This document shows, piece by piece, positions 1 through 5,521 of a DNA stretch of 10,008 nt (position 1 is the first letter of the stretch; every line of letters starts with the position of its first letter). The translations under genes and the position numbers were made by a program. The stretch comes from Candidatus Woesearchaeota archaeon CG08_land_8_20_14_0_20_47_9. Its GTDB lineage: Archaea; Nanobdellota; Nanobdellia; Woesearchaeales; CG1-02-47-18. The notes under the pieces are model-generated. The model searched no databases. It saw nothing but the letters and a program-made list of their open reading frames with translations, and had not been told where the DNA came from. Location of the stretch: assembly GCA_002763335.1 (NCBI GenBank), contig PEYS01000162.1:1-10008 (forward strand), read 5' to 3'.

Positions 1-7
1 AAAAAAC

Positions 8-14
8 TTAAATA
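8..14 (+). promoter_or_regulatory. TATA box of pyrG
   Basis: The sequence ttaaata is centred about 26 bases before the pyrG ATG, the spacing expected between an archaeal TATA box and the transcription start. The mRNA would therefore begin at or next to the start codon (leaderless), and no Shine-Dalgarno-like sequence precedes the ATG. The window begins only seven bases further left, so the upstream BRE can be seen only as an A-run. Confidence 0.6.
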
Positions 15-36
15 GACCCTTCCAATCGCTCTCTAG

Positions 37-1659
37 ATGCAGCAGCAAAAGCCCAAGTTTATCTTTGTCTCAGGGGGCGTTATCTCAGGGCTTGGCAAGG
101 GCATCACAGTTGCCTCAATCTCCAGGCTTCTCTCATCAAGGGGTGTTTCAGTCTGCCCTGTGAAGTGCGAGAATTATCTGAATATCGACTCAGGCACGAT
201 AAGGCCGACAGAGCATGGAGAGGTCTTTGTCTGCGATGACGGCATTGAATGCGACCAGGATTTGGGGCACTATGAACGCTTCCTAGACATCCCCCTCAGA
301 AGGGCGAACTTCATAACCATGGGTCAGATTTATCAGACAGTCATTGACAGAGAGCGCCACATGGGTTATGATGGCGAGGATGTAGAGGCAATACCGCATA
401 TATGCAATGAGATTATGAGGCGATTTGACGAGGCTGCGCAGCAGTCTAAGGCAGATGTGGTTATAATCGAGCTCGGAGGCACTGCAGGAGAGTACCAGAA
501 CGTATTCTACTACGAAACTGCTCGTATGATGCGCCGTAAGAACCCTGAGAGCACGACACACATCCACGTTGTTTACCTCCCTGTGCCTGCAAGCATCGGC
601 GAGTTAAAGTCAAAGCCCGCCCAGATGTCAGTGAAGATGCTCAACAGCATGGGGATACAGCCTGATTTCCTCGTCTGCAGGGCAGAGCGCACAATTGATG
701 CTCCTAGGATAAACACCCTGAGCAGGAACTGCGGGCTTGAGAAGGATGACATCATAGCAAACCCTGATGTGCCCTCAATCTACGAGGTGCCCCTTGTCTT
801 TGAGGATCAGGGCTTTGCAGACAAGATACTTGCAAAGCTCAGCATCACGCCAGGGAAACAGGATATGACTGAGTGGCGTGATTTCGTCTCCAGGATAAAG
901 AAGGCCTCCAGGACAGTTAAGATCGGCGTTGTTGGCAAGTACTTCACAACAGGGGATTACCACCTTGAGGATTCCTACGTCTCTGTGATAGAGGCGATAA
1001 AGCATGCAGCCTGGGCCCATGATGCCAAGCCCCTGATAAGCTGGGTTGACAGCGAGGCAATTGAGAGGGAAGGCACAGACGCCCTTGAGAAATTTGACGC
1101 CATCATTGTGCCTGGAGGCTTTGGAGCTAGGGGCACTGAGGGCATGATCCAGACAGTCAGGTTTGCAAGGGAGAAAAACAAGCCCTACCTCGGCCTGTGT
1201 TTTGGCTTGCATATGGCTGTCATTGAGTTTGCAAGAAACGTATGCGGAATGCAAGGAGCTAATACAACAGAGATTGATCCGGAAACAAACTACCCGGTAA
1301 TAAGCCTGCTTGAGGAGCAGCACAGCCGGATGGAGAAATCAGAGTACGGGGCAACCATGCGTCTAGGGGCATTCCCTGCTGTCCTTAAGGAGGGCAGCCT
1401 TGTGCGCAAAGAGTACGGGCGCAGCGAGATCAGCGAGAGGCACAGGCACAGGTATGAAGTCAACCCCAGGTTTATTGAGCAGCTGGAAAGCAAAGGCCTT
1501 GTCTTCTCAGGCCAATCACCTGACCGCAAGCTAATGGAGTTCCTAGAGCTTCTAGGGCACAGATACTTTGTGGCAACGCAGGCCCATCCTGAGTTCAAGT
1601 CAAGGCCGATGAAGCCATCTCCGCTGTTTGACGGGCTTATCAGGGCTGCGCTGAGCTAG
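37..1659 (+). CDS. pyrG: CTP synthase (glutamine-hydrolysing)
   Basis: Converts UTP to CTP with ATP and glutamine, the last step of de novo pyrimidine nucleotide synthesis, in the cytoplasm. The 540-residue length is normal for the family. The N-terminal amidoligase domain (about 1-270) has the P-loop SGGVISGLGKGI (12-23), the Mg/substrate stretch ECDQDLGHYERF (71-82) and ELGGT with Glu145. The C-terminal class I glutamine amidotransferase domain (about 293-540) has PGGFGARG (359-366), the nucleophile Cys388 in GLCFG, RHRHRYE (468-474) and His517/Glu519 in AHPEF. An in-frame stop at 13-15 and the TATA spacing fix the ATG at 37. The amidoligase half is divergent: the usual GTVGDIES reads GTAGEYQN (148-155), so the residues matching E. 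coli Asp147 and Glu149 in the CTP/UTP pocket are Glu152 and Gln154. It is monocistronic and converges with the next gene. Confidence 0.97.
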   Translation: MQQQKPKFIFVSGGVISGLGKGITVASISRLLSSRGVSVCPVKCENYLNIDSGTIRPTEHGEVFVCDDGIECDQDLGHYERFLDIPLRRANFITMGQIYQTVIDRERHMGYDGEDVEAIPHICNEIMRRFDEAAQQSKADVVIIELGGTAGEYQNVFYYETARMMRRKNPESTTHIHVVYLPVPASIGELKSKPAQMSVKMLNSMGIQPDFLVCRAERTIDAPRINTLSRNCGLEKDDIIANPDVPSIYEVPLVFEDQGFADKILAKLSITPGKQDMTEWRDFVSRIKKASRTVKIGVVGKYFTTGDYHLEDSYVSVIEAIKHAAWAHDAKPLISWVDSEAIEREGTDALEKFDAIIVPGGFGARGTEGMIQTVRFAREKNKPYLGLCFGLHMAVIEFARNVCGMQGANTTEIDPETNYPVISLLEEQHSRMEKSEYGATMRLGAFPAVLKEGSLVRKEYGRSEISERHRHRYEVNPRFIEQLESKGLVFSGQSPDRKLMEFLELLGHRYFVATQAHPEFKSRPMKPSPLFDGLIRAALS

Positions 1660-1721
1660 CCCTCACACGATGCCTATGAAACAAACCACGAAACTAGCTC
1701 TGTATCCTCACCCTGCTCTTA

Positions 1722-2402
1722 TTATCCCTTCTTCAGCAGCTCCACAAGCCTTCTCCCAAACTCCTTGGCAGCAGCAGGCCCGTTTGCTGTCACTATGTTT
1801 CCGTCAGCAACCACGCTCTGCTTGACAAGGATTGCGCCGCCCAGCTCTAGAGCAGCCCTTGACTCAGGGGTTTCAAAGACTGTTGCCTGCCTGTCCTCAA
1901 GAACACCTGCCTTTGCAAGGATCATCGGGCCTATACAGATTGCCCCTAGCTTCTTGCCAGCCCTATTAGCATCTGCGAGCAGCTTTAGCACCTCAGGATG
2001 GTTTGCAAGCTCTGGCGAGCCTGCACCACCAACAACAACTATAAGCCCGTAATCATCAGCCTTGGCGTCCTTCACTGCAAGGTCAGGCTTAACCTCTGCA
2101 CCGAGCATGCCTCTAGCTGTAGCGGTTGTGATTGAGGCAACCTCGCACTTATAGCCCGCTTGCTCAAGAATCCTCTTAGGCTCTGCAAGCTCCTCATCTC
2201 TAAACCTGTTCTGAGCCACTATAAACAAGACCTTTGGCATTTCAGCATCACCCCCTACAGGGTTAATACCCTCCTGACTTACTCCTGAATCAGCTGAGGC
2301 AGCTTGCGGCATCTCTGACTCGCTATAGCTCTTATCATCAGCGCAGCCTGCAAGAATCGCTGCCAGCATTACCAGTATCAAAAGAGCTGATAACCCCCTC
2401 AT
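1722..2402 (-). CDS. DJ-1/PfpI-family lipoprotein
   Basis: A 226-residue protein. Residues 1-20 are a lipoprotein signal peptide: Arg2, a hydrophobic core, and lipobox LAGC with Cys20 as the lipidation site. A polar linker (21-54) follows, rich in Ser, Glu and Ala. A DJ-1/PfpI (class I amidotransferase-like) domain fills 56-224. It shows PKVLFIVAQ at its first strand, DEE (69-71) where the family's acidic residue sits, GGAGSPEL (125-132), and the nucleophile elbow AICIGP with Cys156. Many PfpI proteases have His directly after this Cys; here it is Ile157, so peptidase activity is doubtful. A redox, chaperone or glyoxalase/deglycase-like role is possible, and I cannot choose between them. The protein is predicted to be anchored outside the cell. 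The gene stands alone, convergent with pyrG, and has its own TATA box 27 bases upstream of the ATG, so its mRNA is probably leaderless. Confidence 0.88.
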   Translation of the reverse strand: MRGLSALLILVMLAAILAGCADDKSYSESEMPQAASADSGVSQEGINPVGGDAEMPKVLFIVAQNRFRDEELAEPKRILEQAGYKCEVASITTATARGMLGAEVKPDLAVKDAKADDYGLIVVVGGAGSPELANHPEVLKLLADANRAGKKLGAICIGPMILAKAGVLEDRQATVFETPESRAALELGGAILVKQSVVADGNIVTANGPAAAKEFGRRLVELLKKG

Positions 2403-2424
2403 TGCTCGGTTATTGGTGAAAGGG

Positions 2425-2433
2425 TTTTAAATA
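2425..2433 (-). promoter_or_regulatory. TATA box of the DJ-1/PfpI lipoprotein gene
   Basis: On the - strand this reads TATTTAAAA, centred about 27 bases before the ATG at 2402. That spacing predicts transcription starting at or within a few bases of the start codon. No Shine-Dalgarno-like sequence lies just upstream of the ATG, in agreement with a leaderless mRNA. Confidence 0.6.
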
Positions 2434-2466
2434 GTTTTCTAAGCTGTAGACTGTGTACTCAGAAAC

Positions 2467-2484
2467 TTTACTTAACAGTAAAAA
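2467..2484 (-). terminator. Probable tRNA 3' end/termination site
   Basis: Directly after the tRNA discriminator base and one G, the - strand has five T residues (2484-2480), a typical archaeal T-run terminator. The run overlaps a 6-bp inverted repeat, TTTACT (2467-2472) and AGTAAA (2477-2482), with a four-base loop. Whether the repeat matters is unknown; the T-run alone would be enough. Confidence 0.45.
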
Positions 2485-2521
2485 CTGGGCCTGCAGGGAT
2501 TTGAACCCCAGACATCCGGCT

Positions 2522-2546
2522 CTCCTAGCTGTATAGAACGCGGACA
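2522..2546 (-). other. tRNA intron at position 37/38 (25 bases)
   Basis: The anticodon loop has 32 bases between its stem halves, 25 too many. A bulge-helix-bulge is visible: CTTA (2552-2549) pairs with TAGG (2527-2524, one T-G pair). The 5' bulge is T2548, A2547, T2546 and the 3' bulge is A2523, G2522, A2521. Cutting after the second base of each bulge removes 2546-2522 and leaves a normal 7-base loop. The helix inside the intron is weak (GT with GC), so the motif is somewhat relaxed. Confidence 0.75.
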
Positions 2547-2565
2547 TATAAGACCGGCGCTCTAA

Positions 2566-2607
2566 TTGCCCGGGCACAAGGCATTATGCTTGTTGTGCTT
2601 GTGCCTG
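2566..2607 (-). other. D-loop tRNA intron (38-42 bases)
   Basis: Between the D-stem halves there are 52 bases where about 10 are usual. The insert has a strong hairpin, GGCACAAG (2605-2598) with CTTGTGCC (2580-2573). Next to it, several registers give a bulge-helix-bulge. CTGG with CCGG and bulges CAG and GCA gives a 38-base intron (2605-2568). TCTG with CGGG gives 40 bases (2606-2567). GTCT with GGGC gives 42 bases (2607-2566) and restores the loop AGTCTGGTTA. The first has the best pairing and the last the most normal product, so the exact cut sites are open. The loop also contains a small palindrome, GCATAATGC. Confidence 0.7.
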
Positions 2608-2653
2608 CCAGACTGAGCTACAGGCCCGAATAAGGGAGCAGAGTTCGCTACTG

Positions 2654-2662
2654 ATTATAAAT
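2654..2662 (-). promoter_or_regulatory. TATA box of tRNA-Ile(UAU)
   Basis: The - strand reads ATTTATAAT here, 27 to 35 bases upstream of the first tRNA base (2627). It lies in the short space after the thermosome stop codon at 2671, so the tRNA seems to have its own promoter and not to depend on readthrough from the thermosome gene. Confidence 0.6.
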
Positions 2663-2670
2663 ATTTTGCG

Positions 2671-4293
2671 TCACATCTCAGGCGGCATCCCTTCTGGCAT
2701 TCTAGGCGCATGCTCCTTTGTGCCTGCTGCAATCACGTCATCAATGCGGAGTATCATCATAGCCACCTCTGATGCTGAGCTTATTGCCTGCGTCTTGATC
2801 TTGAGGGGTTCTATAACTCCTTCCTTCCAGGCATCCATGACCTTGCCTTTAAAGACGTCAATCCCTGCTGTCTTCTGCCCCTTGTCGTGGGCTGCCTTGA
2901 GCTCAGTCATCATGTCTATCGGGTCTAGACCAGCATTCTCTGCAAGCGTCCTTGGAATGACCTCTATTGCATCTGCAAATGCGTTCACAGCAAGCTGCTC
3001 CCTGCCTGAGAGTGAGGTTGCGAATTCTCTTACGCCCCTTGCCAGCTCTATCTCTACAGCCCCTGCCCCTGCAACTGCACGCCTCGTCTTTACTGTTGCA
3101 GCCACATCACCTATGGCATCGGTTACTGCGCGCTTTATCTCCTCAATGACGTGCTCTGTACCCCCTCTCACCAGGAAGGTGACTGCCTTGGCGTTCCTGC
3201 ACTCCCTTACATAGGTCATGCTCTCATCTCCCACCTTGCGCTCCTCTACAATGCCCGCGTTCCCGAGATCGTCCTTGCCCAGGTCATCGAGCTTTGTAAC
3301 TATCTTGCCGCCTGTTGCCCTGGCGAGCTTGTCCATATCGCTCTTGCTTATACGCCTAGCTGCATAGATGCCCTTCTTTGCCAGGAAGTGCTGCGCAAGG
3401 TCATCAATACCCTTCTGGCAGAATAGCACTGTTGCCCCTGATGCAATGATCTTATCAGCCTTGTCCCTGAGTATCTTCTCCTCCATATCAATAAAGGCCT
3501 GTAGCTGGTTAGGGTCAGTAATCTGTATCTTCGCCTCTGTCTCAGTGTCCTTGATCTCTATTGCAGAGTCAACTAAGGCAATTTTAGCGTTCTTCACTGT
3601 CTTCGGCATCTCTGAATGCACGCGCTCCTTGTCAAGTATGATGCCGTCAACAAGCTCGCAGTCCTCAACAGCAGCACCAGCACGCTTCTCAATCTTGATG
3701 TTATCCATATCCACAAGAGTTTCGCCATTAACAGTCTCTGCAACGCTCTTAACAGCCTTTACAGCGAGCTGGGCCAGGTGCTCCTTCGCAGTCTCTGCCC
3801 CCTTGCCAGTCATAGCTGTTATGGCTATATTCCTGAGGGTATCCTCATCCTTCTCTGTTATCTCCCTGGCCATGGCCCTTAGAAGGCCCTGAGCCTTCTC
3901 AGAGGCGATGCGATAGCCCTTCACAATAACAGTGGGGTGGATCTCCTGCTCTAGGAGGTCCTCTGCCTTCCTCAGGAGCTCCCCTGCAATTACAACTGCA
4001 GTTGTCGTGCCGTCTCCTACCTCATTCTCCTGGGTCTTTGCAACCTCGACAATCATCTTGGCAGCAGGGTGCTCGATGCTCATCTCATCAAGAATAGTTA
4101 CGCCGTCATTTGTGACAATCACGTCGCCTATAGAGTTTACGAGGAGCTTGTCCATGCCCTTAGGGCCTAGAGTTGTCCTCACTGTCTCTGCAACGAGCCT
4201 TGCAGCCATGATGTTGTTGTGCTGAGCCCCCCTGCCACTGCTCCTTGAGCTGCCCTCAGGCAGTATAAATATCGGTTGGATCTGCTTTGCCAT
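2671..4293 (-). CDS. Thermosome subunit (group II chaperonin)
   Basis: An ATP-driven chaperonin subunit that builds a double-ring folding chamber in the cytoplasm. The 540 residues match the family. Equatorial ATP-site motifs are TLGPKGMDK (41-49), NDGVTIL (62-68) and GDGTTTAVV (93-101, with Asp94). Asp392 in VTDAIGD fits the conserved hydrolysis aspartate, and AGAGAVEIEL (408-417) the second equatorial motif. The apical and intermediate domains lie between about 145 and 400. I place the start at MAKQIQPIFILPEG, the usual thermosome N-terminus, and not at the in-frame ATG at 4383, which lies upstream of the TATA box (4355-4364). GGGGG at 4305-4301 is a possible ribosome binding site 7 bases before this ATG. 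The C-terminal tail APRMPEGMPPEM is Met/Pro-rich and short, where many thermosomes end in Gly-Gly-Met repeats. The gene is monocistronic and divergent from scpB. Confidence 0.96.
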   Translation of the reverse strand: MAKQIQPIFILPEGSSRSSGRGAQHNNIMAARLVAETVRTTLGPKGMDKLLVNSIGDVIVTNDGVTILDEMSIEHPAAKMIVEVAKTQENEVGDGTTTAVVIAGELLRKAEDLLEQEIHPTVIVKGYRIASEKAQGLLRAMAREITEKDEDTLRNIAITAMTGKGAETAKEHLAQLAVKAVKSVAETVNGETLVDMDNIKIEKRAGAAVEDCELVDGIILDKERVHSEMPKTVKNAKIALVDSAIEIKDTETEAKIQITDPNQLQAFIDMEEKILRDKADKIIASGATVLFCQKGIDDLAQHFLAKKGIYAARRISKSDMDKLARATGGKIVTKLDDLGKDDLGNAGIVEERKVGDESMTYVRECRNAKAVTFLVRGGTEHVIEEIKRAVTDAIGDVAATVKTRRAVAGAGAVEIELARGVREFATSLSGREQLAVNAFADAIEVIPRTLAENAGLDPIDMMTELKAAHDKGQKTAGIDVFKGKVMDAWKEGVIEPLKIKTQAISSASEVAMMILRIDDVIAAGTKEHAPRMPEGMPPEM

Positions 4294-4300
4294 TTTTATA

Positions 4301-4305
4301 CCCCC
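4301..4305 (-). promoter_or_regulatory. Shine-Dalgarno-like site of the thermosome gene
   Basis: GGGGG on the - strand, 7 bases before the ATG at 4293, supports the downstream start. It is an imperfect match to the archaeal consensus GGAGGTGAT. Confidence 0.4.
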
Positions 4306-4354
4306 TATTTTCTTTCTTTGATTAATAGTCGTTCTGTTAAGGAGTCTGGTAGGA

Positions 4355-4364
4355 GTATTTAAAA
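4355..4364 (-). promoter_or_regulatory. TATA box of the thermosome gene
   Basis: TTTTAAATAC on the - strand, preceded by CAAAA as a possible BRE. Transcription would start near 4335, giving a leader of about 40 bases before the ATG at 4293. The rest of the 205-base divergent region (4294-4498) is AT-rich. I see no clear heat-shock operator in it. Confidence 0.6.
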
Positions 4365-4460
4365 TTTTGGTGAGATTTTTCACTAAGCTCAGGTCTAAAA
4401 ATAGGGACTAGGACTTATAACAAAAAACCAAAAGAACAAACTTAACACCCCCACAACTTA

Positions 4461-4466
4461 TTTATA
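4461..4466 (+). promoter_or_regulatory. TATA box of scpB
   Basis: TTTATA within acttatttatactgg lies about 35 bases before the scpB ATG, so transcription is expected at about 4490-4495. The leader would be only a few bases long or absent, and no Shine-Dalgarno-like sequence is present. Confidence 0.5.
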
Positions 4467-4498
4467 CTGGTTTAAAAAATGGTGTTATCGATGCTAAG

Positions 4499-5305
4499 AT
4501 GGACGACACACAGCAGGATCCAGCTACAGCTGCAGAAGTGAAGACTGGCTCAGCAGAGCAGGAACTCAGGAAACAGATAGAAGCCATGCTATTCTCAGCA
4601 GGGCGCAAGATGGATGTTGAGGAGCTGGCGAGGCTCTGCAATATGAAGGATCACGGGATAATAAAGAGAGAGCTAGAGGAGCTTAAAAAGGCTTATAAGG
4701 CATCAGGATCAGCACTTATGTTTATTGAAGAGGGCAATTCCTGGAAGCTCACTGTTAGAGAGCCTTTCCTACCTTTGGTGCAAAGAATTGTTGCAGAGAC
4801 AGAGCTTGAGAGGTCTGTTATGGAGACTCTGGCTGTCATCGCATGGAAGATGCCTGTCCTGCAGTCAGAGATTGTTGACACAAGGGGGAGCAAGGCTTAT
4901 GAGCATATAAAGGAGCTTATGGAACAGGGCTTCCTGACAAAGGAGAGGAAGGGGAGGAGTTACAGGATCAAGCTCTCCCAGCGCTTTTTTGACTACTTTG
5001 ACCTTGAGAGCATAGAGGCAATAAAGAAGAGCTTCCTAGAGCATGGTGATGCAGACGAGATAAAGAAGCTAGAGGAGGACATCGAGCTTAAAGAGGCGCA
5101 GATTGGGGAGGCTAGGAGGCTTGAGGAGGAGATGAAAGAGGAGAGGGAAGAGGAAAGATTACGGGGTGGGCAAGAAGAGTTGATTGAAGAAAATATTCAG
5201 GATAAGAAGAAGGAGTTAGTAAAAGACATAAAAGAGCTCGCCAAGAATAGTAGTCAGGCTGATACTATTTCTAACACAGGTACCAAGCAGGATCAGGTCT
5301 CATAA
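4499..5305 (+). CDS. scpB: Segregation and condensation protein B
   Basis: ScpB is the tandem winged-helix (kite) subunit that binds the kleisin ScpA and regulates the SMC complex in chromosome condensation and segregation, at the nucleoid. The first winged helix lies at about 20-95 (RKQIEAMLFSAGRKMDVEEL is the typical start). The second is at about 100-165, with ETLAVIAWKMPVLQSEI (109-125) followed by TRGS, a family hallmark. Residues 170-250 are a highly charged helical tail rich in Glu and Lys, probably coiled coil, ending in a polar tail; it makes this 268-residue protein longer than a minimal ScpB of about 180-200. The start fits the TATA spacing. An ATG at 4491 is out of frame and gives only a short peptide. 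No scpA or smc gene is in the window, so its partners must be encoded elsewhere. Confidence 0.93.
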   Translation: MDDTQQDPATAAEVKTGSAEQELRKQIEAMLFSAGRKMDVEELARLCNMKDHGIIKRELEELKKAYKASGSALMFIEEGNSWKLTVREPFLPLVQRIVAETELERSVMETLAVIAWKMPVLQSEIVDTRGSKAYEHIKELMEQGFLTKERKGRSYRIKLSQRFFDYFDLESIEAIKKSFLEHGDADEIKKLEEDIELKEAQIGEARRLEEEMKEEREEERLRGGQEELIEENIQDKKKELVKDIKELAKNSSQADTISNTGTKQDQVS

Positions 5306-5521
5306 ATCCTGTTGTCAAAAGCATAATGAAATTAGAGGAAAACAATTCGCATAACTCACCCAGTCTTTATCTTCACAACAATCCCCTCAATAAGCCTAAT
5401 ATGAGTCAGGATCCTTCTCAACCTCCCCAGGCTTCAGAGCCTTAAAGCAGTAAGAGGTTTGATTCCTGCATATCATTTAGATGGTTTGATCTTGTTTTTA
5501 TAATTTGCCTATTAAGGCGCG
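5306..5521. other. Gap between convergent scpB and permease genes
   Basis: This 216-base stretch holds no convincing gene. It contains a small inverted repeat GCCT/AGGC with loop ATTA (5507-5518) just after the last permease stop, which might help end that operon. It also has a TATA-like site near 5500 and short ORFs on both strands (see the 5356-5476 entry). On the + strand, 5326-5445 could encode 39 residues rich in Asn, Ser and Pro. On the same strand the -1 frame is open from about 5275. Confidence 0.6.
5356..5476 (-). pseudogene. Possible small frameshifted ORF
   Basis: On the - strand a TATA-like sequence (TTATAAAAA, 5503-5495) sits about 24 bases before ATG 5476. This is the leaderless spacing seen at pyrG and the lipoprotein gene. 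The frame reads 26 residues, starting MICRNQTSYC and ending VEKDPDSY, then TAG. Skipping one base after the codons for KDP joins it to THIRLIEGIVVKIKTG and a TGA at 5358-5356, in total about 39 residues. The codons in the second part (AGG, CTT, ATA, AAG, GGG) are like those of the real genes here. It could be a tiny gene with an indel, a decayed remnant, or chance. No family is recognised. Confidence 0.22.

Larger units (their letters stand above)
2486..2627 (-). tRNA. tRNA-Ile(UAU), with two introns
   Basis: The acceptor stem is a perfect 7 bp (GGGCCTG, 2627-2621, with CAGGCCC) and the discriminator is A2486; CCA is not encoded. The D-stem is GCTC (2618-2615) with GAGC (2562-2559). The anticodon stem is CCGGT (2557-2553) with GCCGG (2520-2516), closed by a T-G pair. 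The variable loop is ATGTC. The T-arm is TGGGG, TTCAAAT, CCCTG, with two wobble pairs. Removing 25 bases from the anticodon loop leaves CTTATAA, so the anticodon is TAT (2550-2548), which reads the isoleucine codon AUA. A second insertion interrupts the D-loop; removing 42 bases leaves a standard loop AGTCTGGTTA and a 75-base mature tRNA. Most archaea read AUA with a CAU tRNA modified by TiaS, so a UAU anticodon is unusual. ATA codons are frequent in the neighbouring genes, so this tRNA should be heavily used. Confidence 0.9.

Noticed and set aside
775..1323. 182-residue - strand ORF inside pyrG
   Set aside because: Antisense shadow of a well-conserved catalytic gene; it has no family features and no promoter.
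2666..3214. 182-residue + strand ORF opposite the thermosome gene
   Set aside because: Ser/Ala/Thr-rich shadow produced by the codon pattern of the real gene on the other strand; no promoter or recognisable domain.
3368..3892. 174-residue + strand ORF opposite the thermosome gene
   Set aside because: Low-complexity Ser/Ala-rich antisense frame; the coding signal belongs to the - strand.
4294..4383. In-frame extension of the thermosome gene by 30 residues to an ATG at 4383
   Set aside because: The added residues are not thermosome-like, and the extension crosses the TATA box at 4355-4364, so it would not be transcribed. MAKQIQPIFILPEG is the usual N-terminus.
5275..5445. Possible -1 frameshift extension of ScpB, or a separate 39-residue + strand ORF (5326-5445)
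   Set aside because: ScpB already ends naturally with a polar tail. I see no slippery site, and the extra residues are Asn/Ser/Pro-rich with unlike codon use. It also overlaps a competing - strand ORF.
5408..5476. C/D box guide RNA starting at AATGATATG on the - strand
   Set aside because: The C-box match is poor, and no D'/C' pair occurs at the expected spacing.
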